From contig CAMEDC010000015.1 of NCBI GenBank assembly GCA_945913255.1, positions 1-56,833 on the forward strand: 56,833 nucleotides of DNA, written 5' to 3'. A program made the position numbers and the translations under genes. This DNA comes from an uncultured Lachnospiraceae bacterium. Its GTDB lineage: Bacteria; Bacillota; Clostridia; Lachnospirales; Lachnospiraceae. The notes below the pieces were generated by a model, which was given only the letters and a program-made list of their open reading frames with translations, was not told the origin of the DNA and did not search any database. Positions 1-7,738 of the stretch are shown in pieces. How positions within the stretch are numbered: the first letter of the stretch is position 1; each line of letters starts with the position of its first letter.

Positions 1-4
1 CGGG

Positions 5-43
5 AGTTAATTCCACCGCATAAGCGGACGGTGGAATTAACTT
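5..43. terminator. Strong inverted repeat, possible terminator of an upstream gene
   Basis: Two perfect 13-base arms (6-18 and 29-41) enclose a 10-base loop and are followed by only three T residues. The stem is strong but the U-tract is short, so it may be a terminator for a gene left of the window or another hairpin element. No coding sequence is visible in bases 1-139. Confidence 0.4.
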
Positions 44-80
44 TAGAAATTTTCAAGCGTTAAAAAATTGAATCTGGCAC

Positions 81-109
81 TTGCCAAGTGAGGATTTCTA
101 TGATAAAAT
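81..109 (+). promoter_or_regulatory. Sigma-A-type promoter for tRNA-Leu
   Basis: TTGCCA at 81-86 and TAAAAT at 104-109 are separated by 17 bases. They lie about 30 bases before the tRNA 5' end, the expected distance for a stable-RNA promoter. Confidence 0.55.
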
Positions 110-139
110 AACTTCTGTTGTGAGAATGACTCACGAAAA

Positions 140-222
140 GCCGGCGTGTCGGAATGGCAGACGAGGCAGACTCAAAATCTGTTGTTGGCAACAACGTGCG
201 GGTTCAAGTCCCGCTGCCGGCA
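140..222 (+). tRNA. tRNA-Leu (anticodon CAA)
   Basis: The 83-nt molecule has a 7-bp acceptor stem (GCCGGCG with TGCCGGC), a 7-base anticodon loop CTCAAAA giving anticodon CAA, a long variable arm (TTGTTGGCAACAA type, class II) and a GGTTCAAGTCC T-arm. The long variable arm and CAA anticodon fit a leucine tRNA reading UUG. CCA is not encoded. A hairpin terminator follows within 10 bases, so it is a single-gene transcript. Confidence 0.95.
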
Positions 223-230
223 GTTAAAAG

Positions 231-266
231 AAAAAAAGAGATACGCAATCGTATCTCTTTTTTTCT
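231..266. terminator. Bidirectional terminator between tRNA-Leu and the diguanylate cyclase gene
   Basis: AGAGATACG and CGTATCTCT form a hairpin around CAAT. An A-tract lies on the left and a T-tract on the right, so it can stop transcripts from both sides. The T-run abuts the stop codon of the convergent gene. Confidence 0.85.
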
Positions 267-268
267 TT

Positions 269-1348
269 TTAGGATTCTCTGGCAGATTCCAATTTTTTCG
301 CTTTTTTGTCACGGTACATTTCCGCATCAGACTCCGTGATTACTTTATCAAGATTCATGTCAGGACTGTATGCAGAAACGCCGAATGCAATGCGGTAAGG
401 CGTCCTCTGCAGTTTCTGCTCTGTTTGATGCAAAAGAGAACGGGCATAAGTTTCCGATACCCGGGGGCATAAAATCACGAATTCGTCTCCGCCAACTCGA
501 TAGATGATTCCGTTATTTCCAAAACAGCTTTGCAGCGTGTCAGCTACAGTTACAATTGCCAGATCGCCTTTCGCGTGTCCTTCCGTATCGTTAATAGACT
601 TTAGATTATTAATATCCACGGAAACAACACTCATCGGCTGTCTGCCATATTGCTCGCAGTCCATATAGAATGAGTGGCGGTTGAACGCCCAGGTAAGTGC
701 ATCTCTTTTATATGTCTGCGTATGCAGAAACAGATAATAAAACACAGTAGCGACAGCCCCTACGCCGTTTATGATAAATTTGAAATGCAGAAAGGTTTCC
801 ATTCCCGCTGCCACAACAGACATAAAGACGATGAAGACCATGATAATCCCCTCTTTTTTGTCTCCCAGATAATAGCGCTGAAATGACCAGAACAACAGGC
901 ATAGCAGACAGATACCGCTTATCAGAAAAGGCAGGAATCCTACCGGGCCTCTGTGAAACTGATTCTCTTCATCAAAGTAGAACATCCATTTTGTAAAGAT
1001 GCTGGTATATGCAATTATTCCATTGAGCACCAGAGGCAGATATAAAAGACGATATTTGCCCGTCAGTCCCTTTTTCAAAATAGTCGCAAGCAATAAAATG
1101 GGAAGCGGTCTGCATGTATATCCCGTTGCCGATGTAATGTAGCGAAGATTGTGAAGGACGGCACTCTGTGCAAGATAGTAGTCTGTACTGTCCGCAACAA
1201 TCAAAATATTAATCACCACTGCACAAAACAAAAAAATTCTGTTGGTTTCCTTTGACATAGTGTGATTCGTCATTAGAAATAAATACAAAAACAGGACGAT
1301 AGAAAGATCTATAAAGTTAGTCTGTACCAAATAGAATTGAATCGACAT
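269..1348 (-). CDS. Membrane-bound GGDEF diguanylate cyclase
   Basis: The 359-residue protein should make the second messenger c-di-GMP from two GTP. The N-terminal ~200 residues hold about six hydrophobic segments, an integral-membrane sensor region of a type I do not recognise. The C-terminal ~160 residues are a GGDEF domain with the signature GGDEF at 286-290. The allosteric inhibitory site RxxD, expected just upstream, is replaced by GNNG, so feedback inhibition by product is probably absent. No EAL or HD-GYP domain is attached. The start has an AGGA ribosome site, and a minus-strand promoter lies at 1426-1455. The signal it senses is unknown. Confidence 0.88.
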   Translation of the reverse strand: MSIQFYLVQTNFIDLSIVLFLYLFLMTNHTMSKETNRIFLFCAVVINILIVADSTDYYLAQSAVLHNLRYITSATGYTCRPLPILLLATILKKGLTGKYRLLYLPLVLNGIIAYTSIFTKWMFYFDEENQFHRGPVGFLPFLISGICLLCLLFWSFQRYYLGDKKEGIIMVFIVFMSVVAAGMETFLHFKFIINGVGAVATVFYYLFLHTQTYKRDALTWAFNRHSFYMDCEQYGRQPMSVVSVDINNLKSINDTEGHAKGDLAIVTVADTLQSCFGNNGIIYRVGGDEFVILCPRVSETYARSLLHQTEQKLQRTPYRIAFGVSAYSPDMNLDKVITESDAEMYRDKKAKKLESARES

Positions 1349-1425
1349 GCAGTTCCTGCCTTTCCGTACAACTGGACATAAGTATATTATCTTGTCTTCA
1401 TCAATAAGAAAATAACACTGAATCT

Positions 1426-1455
1426 ATTATAACATTACAGGAACATATTTTGCAA
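1426..1455 (-). promoter_or_regulatory. Promoter for the diguanylate cyclase gene
   Basis: Read on the minus strand, TTGCAA and TATAAT are separated by 18 bases. It lies about 80 bases upstream of the start codon and is divergent from the promoter at 1484-1512. Confidence 0.6.
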
Positions 1456-1483
1456 TTTGATATGCGGTTTCCGAAAAAATTTC

Positions 1484-1512
1484 TTGACTTTGTCACTTTA
1501 AACTGCTAAACT
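1484..1512 (+). promoter_or_regulatory. Promoter for the aldolase gene
   Basis: TTGACT at 1484-1489 and TAAACT at 1507-1512 are separated by 17 bases. The leader before the start codon at 1574 would be about 55 bases and contains an imperfect ACCATA/TGTGGT hairpin. Confidence 0.6.
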
Positions 1513-1573
1513 TTAGAGCGTACCATACGAGAATGTGGTATCGCAATTGTGGAAGAACAAGAGGAGAAATATC

Positions 1574-2548
1574 ATGAAAGAAATATCCAGTTTAATTGCT
1601 TACAGACCTGATGTGCGCGTGATAGACGCAACGCTTCGCGACGGAGGGCTTGTCAATGATTTTTACTTTACGGACGAATTTGTGAAGGCGCTTTATCTGA
1701 CAAATCTGCGCTCCGGTGTGGATTACATGGAATTTGGCTATAAGGCTTCCAGAGAAATGTTTGATGTAAATAAGTTTGGAAAATGGAAATTCTGTAAGGA
1801 TGACGATATCCGTTCCATTGTCGGGGAGAATGCCACTGACTTGAAAATTGCTGTTATGGCTGATGTGGGACGCTGTGACTATAAAACGGATATCATTGAT
1901 CGTGCAGACAGTCCGATTGATCTGATTCGTGTGGCTACCTATTTAAATACGATTCCGGCAGCGGTAGATATGATTGAAGATGCATCGAAAAAGGGATATG
2001 AGGTGAGCTGTAATATTATGGCAATTTCCAACGCGCAGGAGAGCGAATTAAAAGTCGCTTTGGAAATCCTTGCACAGACACCTGTGGATGTTCTGTATAT
2101 TGTGGACAGTTATGGTGCTTTGTATCCGGAACAGCTGGCCCGTCTGGCAGACACCTATATGAATGTTGCAGCAAAGTATGGTAAGAAGGTCGGAATTCAT
2201 GCGCATAACAATCAGCAGCTTGCTTTTGCAAATACGATTGAAGCTGTGGGAGATGGTGTTGACTGGCTGGATGCCACTTATGCTTCCATGGGAAGGGGAG
2301 CCGGAAACTGTGCTATGGAACTCCTGCTTGGATTCCTGAAGAATCCTAAATATAATGTTTATCCTGCCATCCAGTTTATTGATACGCATATGAACAAACT
2401 GAAGGAGGACGGAGTGGTATGGGGATACGACCTGCAGTATCTGATGACCGGTCTATTAAATCAGCATCCCAGAACTGCAATTCAGTTCACGAAGGAAAAC
2501 AGAAAGGATTACGCAGAGTTTTACAGAGAAGTGGTTGCCCAAGACTAA
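1574..2548 (+). CDS. HMGL-like pyruvate-carboxyltransferase/aldolase family protein
   Basis: The 324-residue TIM-barrel protein belongs to the HMG-CoA lyase/DRE-type metallolyase superfamily. The signature VIDATLRDGG (residues 16-25) supplies the Arg-Asp pair, and GIHAHNN (around 207-213) supplies the His-x-His metal ligands. It resembles 4-hydroxy-2-oxovalerate aldolases and unassigned homologues, but no partner dehydrogenase or acetyl-CoA gene is nearby, so the substrate is not assigned. The start at 1574 was chosen because GAGGAG sits seven to eight bases upstream. An upstream in-frame GTG lacks such a site. The gene is monocistronic, with its own promoter and terminator. Confidence 0.8.
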   Translation: MKEISSLIAYRPDVRVIDATLRDGGLVNDFYFTDEFVKALYLTNLRSGVDYMEFGYKASREMFDVNKFGKWKFCKDDDIRSIVGENATDLKIAVMADVGRCDYKTDIIDRADSPIDLIRVATYLNTIPAAVDMIEDASKKGYEVSCNIMAISNAQESELKVALEILAQTPVDVLYIVDSYGALYPEQLARLADTYMNVAAKYGKKVGIHAHNNQQLAFANTIEAVGDGVDWLDATYASMGRGAGNCAMELLLGFLKNPKYNVYPAIQFIDTHMNKLKEDGVVWGYDLQYLMTGLLNQHPRTAIQFTKENRKDYAEFYREVVAQD

Positions 2549-2570
2549 AAGTCAGACAGAAAATGGTTAA

Positions 2571-2597
2571 TCCGGGACAAATGTCCCGGATTTTTTG
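2571..2597 (+). terminator. Intrinsic terminator after the aldolase gene
   Basis: TCCGGGACA and TGTCCCGGA pair around AA, followed by six T residues at 2591-2596. Confidence 0.92.
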
Positions 2598-2665
2598 TGT
2601 CAGAATCAGCTGTGTCCTGTTTTCCTGTTGTGATCCATTCTTTTGTTGCGTTCCGTTCTTTGTTC

Positions 2666-2694
2666 TTGAATTTCCTGCTGCGAATGTGTATACT
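2666..2694 (+). promoter_or_regulatory. Promoter for the metY-polA gene cluster
   Basis: TTGAAT at 2666-2671 and TATACT at 2689-2694 have a 17-base spacer. The leader to 2814 is about 110 bases. I see no SAM or T-box riboswitch in it. Confidence 0.6.
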
Positions 2695-2813
2695 GGAAAG
2701 TGAGTTTATGTGCTCATATGACACAAGATAAAGGAAGAGCAGGCATAAAGGGAAATTACGTGACGAAAAGGCTGGTTTCCGGGAATTTGGGACAGCGGAA
2801 AGGAAAAGAAGAG

Positions 2814-4088
2814 ATGAATATTAACAGCATATGTGTACAGGGAGGATATACGCCGGGAAACGGTGAACCGCGTCAGATTCCCATTGTTCAGAGTACAACC
2901 TTCAAATATGATACCAGTGAGGATATGGGAAAGCTTTTTGACCTGGAAGCAAGCGGTTATTTTTATACCAGACTGCAAAATCCTACTAATGATTATGTCG
3001 CTGCAAAGATTGCCCAGCTGGAGGGCGGTACGGCTGCCATGCTGACAAGCAGTGGACAGGCGGCTAATTTCTTTGCGCTGTTTAATATCTGTGGCTGCGG
3101 GGATCATATCGTGGCTTCCAGTACTATTTACGGAGGTACCTTCAATCTGATTTCTGTTACCATGAAGAAGATGGGGATTGATGTGACTTTTGTCAGTCCG
3201 GATGCCTCGGAGGAAGAATTAAATGCGGCATTCCGTGATAATACCAGGGCCATGTTCGGGGAGACCATTGCAAATCCGGCGCTGACTGTTCTTGATATTG
3301 AGAAGTTTGCAAAATGTGCCCATGCACATGGTGTTCCCCTGATTATTGACAATACCTTTGCCACTCCCATTAATTGTCGTCCTTTTGAATGGGGAGCGGA
3401 TATTGTTACTCACTCCACTACCAAGTACATGGACGGACACGGTGCTACAGTGGGCGGTGCCATTGTTGACAGCGGAAGGTTTGACTGGATGGCTCATGCG
3501 GACAAGTATCCAGGATTGTGTCAGCCCGATGACAGCTATCACGGAGTGACCTATGCGGAGAAGTTTGGAAAGGAGGGAGCTTTTATCACAAAGTGTACCG
3601 TACAGCTGATGAGGGATTTCGGTTCTATTCAGAGTCCGCAGAACGCATTTATTCTGAATCTCGGACTGGAAAGTCTTCATGTACGAGTGAAGCGTCATTG
3701 CGAGAATGCACTTGCCGTGGCTGAATACCTTTCCGGACATGAGAAGGTTGCCTATGTAAACTACTGCAGCTTGCCCGGAGATAAGTATTATCCTCTGGCT
3801 CAGAAATATCTGCCAAACGGCAGCTGCGGTGTAGTCTCCTTTGGATTAAAGGGAGGCAGAGAAGCAGCAAGTATTTTTATGAAGAATCTGAAAATGGCTG
3901 CCATTGAAACACATGTAGCGGATGCGCGTACCTGCTGCCTGAATCCGGCATCCAGTACCCATCGCCAGATGACAGATGAACAGTTGAAGGAGGCAGGTGT
4001 GCCCGCGGAACTTGTTCGAATGAGCTGTGGAATTGAAGATAAAGAGGATTTGATTGCGGATATTGCACAGGCTTTGGAGAAATGCTAA
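2814..4088 (+). CDS. metY: O-acetylhomoserine sulfhydrylase (aminocarboxypropyltransferase)
   Basis: The 424-residue PLP enzyme of the Cys/Met metabolism family is predicted to convert O-acetylhomoserine plus sulfide to homocysteine in methionine synthesis. The PLP-binding lysine is Lys204 in STTKYMDGHG. The SSGQAANF loop and the long insertion typical of sulfhydrylases rather than cystathionine lyases are present. The length matches MetY enzymes (about 425-430). An upstream extension of the reading frame to 2700 was rejected because the family N-terminus begins near MNINSICVQGGY. The start codon has a weak purine-rich ribosome site. It ends one base before the next gene. Confidence 0.88.
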   Translation: MNINSICVQGGYTPGNGEPRQIPIVQSTTFKYDTSEDMGKLFDLEASGYFYTRLQNPTNDYVAAKIAQLEGGTAAMLTSSGQAANFFALFNICGCGDHIVASSTIYGGTFNLISVTMKKMGIDVTFVSPDASEEELNAAFRDNTRAMFGETIANPALTVLDIEKFAKCAHAHGVPLIIDNTFATPINCRPFEWGADIVTHSTTKYMDGHGATVGGAIVDSGRFDWMAHADKYPGLCQPDDSYHGVTYAEKFGKEGAFITKCTVQLMRDFGSIQSPQNAFILNLGLESLHVRVKRHCENALAVAEYLSGHEKVAYVNYCSLPGDKYYPLAQKYLPNGSCGVVSFGLKGGREAASIFMKNLKMAAIETHVADARTCCLNPASSTHRQMTDEQLKEAGVPAELVRMSCGIEDKEDLIADIAQALEKC

Positions 4089-4409
4089 ATGGAGTGTAAA
4101 GAATTTGAAAGGCTGATTCCCGATTTTATTGAGGACAAACTGGACTATCCTACATTGAAACAGTTCTGTGAGCATATGAATATGTGTGCGGAATGTAAGG
4201 AAGAACTGGTGATTCAGTTCCTTGTGACAGAGGGTATTCAGCGGTTGGAGGATGGAAATGCCTTTGACTTGCAGAAGGAGTTAAATACCCGTATGGAGGA
4301 CGCAGGAAAAAAAATCCGCGTTAACAGCACATTTTTGCGTCTCGGATTGATTATGGAAATTGCGGCAGTCTGCCTTCTGGCGGGGATTGTCCTCTGGATT
4401 CTGATATAA
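4089..4409 (+). CDS. Small zinc-finger (anti-sigma-like) membrane protein
   Basis: The 106-residue protein has an N-terminal zf-HC2-type motif His29-x3-Cys33-x2-Cys36 and one C-terminal transmembrane helix (about 85-105) ending at the C-terminus. This layout resembles zinc-binding anti-sigma factors, but no ECF sigma gene is adjacent. It begins directly after the metY stop and is followed 26 bases later by polA, so it is probably cotranscribed. Its partner and function are unknown. Confidence 0.7.
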   Translation: MECKEFERLIPDFIEDKLDYPTLKQFCEHMNMCAECKEELVIQFLVTEGIQRLEDGNAFDLQKELNTRMEDAGKKIRVNSTFLRLGLIMEIAAVCLLAGIVLWILI

Positions 4410-4435
4410 TAAACAGGTAAAAGGGTTGAAAGAAA

Positions 4436-7132
4436 ATGAGTGAAAGCAGAAAGCTTGTACTGATAGACGGACACAGTATATTGAACAGGGCTTTTTACGG
4501 CGTACCGGAGCTGACAAATGCACAGGGATTCCATACCAATGCAATTTATGGTTTTTTAAACATCATGTTCAAGATTCTGGAGGAAGAGAAGCCGGACTAT
4601 CTGGCGGTGGCTTTTGATGTGCATGCACCAACCTTCCGACACGAAATGTATGAAGCATACAAGGGAACCAGAAAAGCCATGCCGGAAGAACTGCGGGAAC
4701 AGGTTCCGGTGATGAAGGATGTGCTGAAAGCAATGCACGTTGTGATTATGGAGCAGGCGGGGCTGGAAGCAGATGATATTCTGGGAACGCTGGCGAAGAA
4801 AGCGGAGGCGGCGGGAATTGAAGTGGCACTGGTTTCCGGTGACAGAGATTTGCTGCAGATATCCGATACGCATATTAAAATCCGAATACCGAAGACGAAA
4901 ATGGGACGCACAGAGATTGAAGATTACTATCCGGAGGATGTGGTGAAGACCTATCAGGTGACACCTGCACAGTTCATTGATTTAAAAGCACTTATGGGAG
5001 ATACGGCTGACAACATTCCCGGTGTGCCGAAGGTGGGACAGAAAACGGCAACGGAGCTGATGGTACAGTATGGTTCACTGGAGAGTATTTACAAGCATGT
5101 GGAGGAGATTACCAAGAAGAGTATACGGGAGTCACTGAAGGAAAACAGGGAGCTTGCCGACTTGAGCAAAACCCTTGCAACCATCAGGACGGATTGTGCA
5201 GTGGAACTGGATTATGAAGCAGCAAAGGCAGAAGGGTACTTTACCCCGGAGGCATATCAGTTGTTCAAACAGCTGGAGTTTAAAAATATGCTGAGCCGTT
5301 TTGAGAAGGATGCAGCAGCGGAAAAAAATGAAGAGATTCTGTCGCATTTTCATAAAGCGGAAGATGAAAAAAGCTTTCTGGACAAGCTTCGCAAAGTAAA
5401 AGCCGGTGAGAGAGTCGGAGTGTATCCTGCAATCGAAAAGAAGAATCTGCTGGGACTTGCAGTATGCGCAGATGACGGGGAAGTCTGGTTTTACCCGATA
5501 TCGTTACCTGAAAACAGACAGCTGTCCCTGTTTGAAACGGACAGTGTCTCTGATGATGGGGATGCAGAGGGGATAAAATATGAATTATCGGAACTGTCGG
5601 GAAGATGCAGAATCAGTACCTTTGATATCAAAAAGCAGTATGATTTTCTGAAACAGGACAGCACAGAGCGCTATTTTGATATTTTAATCGGAGCTTATCT
5701 GCTAAATCCCTTGAAAAGTGATTATGATCTGGAGACAATTGCGTCGGAACATCTGGGTTTTATGATACCGGGGAAGGCGGAAGTCTTTGGAAAAGCGGGA
5801 TTTACACAGGCGGCAAAAGAGAATCCGGATAAGTTTTTTGAATACTGTTGTTGCGGCGCGTATGTGGCATGGAAAGCGTCAGATGTACTGGAAAACAAGC
5901 TGAGGGAAGCAGGAATGCTTGACCTGATGCTGAATATGGAGATGCCGTTGTCCCTTGTACTTTTCGATATGGAGAAAGAGGGAGTAAGAGTGCGCCGGGA
6001 TGAACTGAAGGCATACGGGGATGCTTTGGTGGAAAGAATCCGGGAACTGGAGCATTCCATTCATACCCAGGCAGGCGTGGAATTTAACATCAACTCGCCC
6101 AAACAGCTTGGCGAAGTGCTCTTTGAAACGATGCATATCCCCGGAGGCAAGAAAACAAAAACGGGATATTCCACAGCGGCAGATGTGCTGGAGAAGCTTT
6201 CTGAGGAATATCCGATTGTAAAGGATATTCTTGAGTACAGGGGGCTGACAAAACTAAAGTCTACCTATGCAGACGGACTGGCCGGCTATATCGGAGAGGA
6301 CGAACGCATTCATACCAATTTTAATCAGACGATTACCGCTACCGGCCGAATCAGTTCCACGGAGCCGAATCTGCAGAATATTCCCATGCGGATGGAGCTT
6401 GGCAGAAGAATCCGCAAGGTGTTTGTGCCCGGAGAGGGTTGTGAATTCATGGATGCGGACTACTCCCAGATAGAATTGCGTGTACTGGCGCATATGTCCG
6501 GGGATGAACAGTTGATTGACGCGTACCGCATGGATCAGGATATTCATCGGATTACAGCTTCCAAGGTATTTCATACCCCCTTTGAAGAAGTGACGGATTT
6601 GCAGCGGCGCAATGCAAAGGCGGTTAATTTCGGCATTGTATATGGAATCAGTTCCTTTGGACTGAGCCAGGATTTGAGCATCAGCAGGAAGGAAGCCGCC
6701 GAATATATCGAGCAGTACTTTACCACGTATCCTAAGGTAAAGGAATTTCTGGACAAGCTTGTGTCAGATGCAAAGGAGAAGGGGTATATTACCACCATGT
6801 TCGGAAGGAGACGTCCGATTCCGGAACTGGCTTCTTCCAATTTCATGCAGCGTTCCTTTGGGGAGCGCGTGGCTATGAATTCTCCGATTCAGGGAACGGC
6901 GGCGGATATCATCAAAATCGCCATGATACGTGTCTGGAAAGCACTGAAGGAAGCCGGGTTAAAGTCGAAATTGATTTTACAGGTGCATGATGAACTGGTA
7001 ATCGAAACCCGGATGGAGGAAGAGGATCAGGTGCGCAGGATTCTGACCGAAAATATGAAGTCGGCGGCAGACCTGGCGGTTACTCTGGAAATTGATCTGC
7101 ACACGGGACAAAACTGGTATGAGGCAAAGTAG
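4436..7132 (+). CDS. polA: DNA polymerase I
   Basis: The 898-residue family A polymerase serves repair and Okazaki-fragment maturation. Residues 1-290 are the 5'-3' flap nuclease (LIDGHSILNRAF; SGDRDLLQ; GDTADNIPGV). The middle 300-500 is a 3'-5' exonuclease fold that has lost key acids. The first D-x-E is absent in the strand near GVYPAIEKKN, and the last motif reads YCCCG instead of YxxxD. The polymerase domain keeps DADYSQIELR (Asp675), RRNAKAVNFGIVYG and QVHDELVIE (Asp852). It should therefore polymerise and remove flaps but not proofread. The coaE start codon follows the stop immediately. Confidence 0.96.
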   Translation: MSESRKLVLIDGHSILNRAFYGVPELTNAQGFHTNAIYGFLNIMFKILEEEKPDYLAVAFDVHAPTFRHEMYEAYKGTRKAMPEELREQVPVMKDVLKAMHVVIMEQAGLEADDILGTLAKKAEAAGIEVALVSGDRDLLQISDTHIKIRIPKTKMGRTEIEDYYPEDVVKTYQVTPAQFIDLKALMGDTADNIPGVPKVGQKTATELMVQYGSLESIYKHVEEITKKSIRESLKENRELADLSKTLATIRTDCAVELDYEAAKAEGYFTPEAYQLFKQLEFKNMLSRFEKDAAAEKNEEILSHFHKAEDEKSFLDKLRKVKAGERVGVYPAIEKKNLLGLAVCADDGEVWFYPISLPENRQLSLFETDSVSDDGDAEGIKYELSELSGRCRISTFDIKKQYDFLKQDSTERYFDILIGAYLLNPLKSDYDLETIASEHLGFMIPGKAEVFGKAGFTQAAKENPDKFFEYCCCGAYVAWKASDVLENKLREAGMLDLMLNMEMPLSLVLFDMEKEGVRVRRDELKAYGDALVERIRELEHSIHTQAGVEFNINSPKQLGEVLFETMHIPGGKKTKTGYSTAADVLEKLSEEYPIVKDILEYRGLTKLKSTYADGLAGYIGEDERIHTNFNQTITATGRISSTEPNLQNIPMRMELGRRIRKVFVPGEGCEFMDADYSQIELRVLAHMSGDEQLIDAYRMDQDIHRITASKVFHTPFEEVTDLQRRNAKAVNFGIVYGISSFGLSQDLSISRKEAAEYIEQYFTTYPKVKEFLDKLVSDAKEKGYITTMFGRRRPIPELASSNFMQRSFGERVAMNSPIQGTAADIIKIAMIRVWKALKEAGLKSKLILQVHDELVIETRMEEEDQVRRILTENMKSAADLAVTLEIDLHTGQNWYEAK

Positions 7133-7738
7133 ATGAAATTTATTGGAATCACCGGCGGCATCGGTGCAGGAAAATCAGAAATCTTAAGTTATATCAGGAA
7201 GCACTATATCTGTGAGATTTATCTGGCGGATGAAGTAGCGCATCTGGTAAAAGAGCCGGGGACGAAATGTTATGAGAAGCTGATTGAATTGCTTGGAAAA
7301 GAAATTTTATCCCCGGACGGACAGATTGACAAGGGAAAAATGGCAGACAGAATTTTTGCGGATGCCGGATTGCTGGAGCAGGTGAATGATATCATTCATC
7401 CGGCAGTAAAAGAATTTTTGTTGGAACATCTGGAACGGGCAAAGCAGAAAGGCAGGACAGAACTCTTCTTTGTGGAGGCTGCACTTTTGATTGAAGGCGG
7501 ATACAGAGAACTGGTGGATGAAATGTGGTATATCTATGCCTCAGAGGATGTGAGGAGAACGCGTCTGAGACAGACCAGAGGCTACAGCGATGAAAAAATC
7601 ACGCATATCATGGCGAAGCAGCTTGACGAAGCGCTCTTTCGAAAAAATTGCGATTTTGTGATAGATAACAGTGGAGCGCTGGAGGACAGCTACAGGCAAA
7701 TAGACAAAAAACTGGAGGCTTTTACATGGCAGGAGTAA
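7133..7738 (+). CDS. coaE: Dephospho-CoA kinase
   Basis: The 201-residue P-loop kinase catalyses the last step of coenzyme A synthesis, ATP-dependent phosphorylation of dephospho-CoA. The P-loop GGIGAGKS is at residues 8-15, followed by the LADEVAH segment, the IIHP motif and the LRQTRG lid region. The length is normal. The ATG directly follows the polA stop, a common polA-coaE coupling in Firmicutes. Its 3' end overlaps the next gene by 13 bases, suggesting translational coupling. Confidence 0.93.
   Translation: MKFIGITGGIGAGKSEILSYIRKHYICEIYLADEVAHLVKEPGTKCYEKLIELLGKEILSPDGQIDKGKMADRIFADAGLLEQVNDIIHPAVKEFLLEHLERAKQKGRTELFFVEAALLIEGGYRELVDEMWYIYASEDVRRTRLRQTRGYSDEKITHIMAKQLDEALFRKNCDFVIDNSGALEDSYRQIDKKLEAFTWQE

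Noticed and set aside
2700..2813. N-terminal extension of metY
   Set aside because: It would add 38 residues not found in the family and overlaps the leader after the promoter at 2666-2694.
2598..2813. Possible SAM or T-box riboswitch before metY
   Set aside because: No T-box sequence, no SAM-box core and no terminator hairpin is present in the leader.
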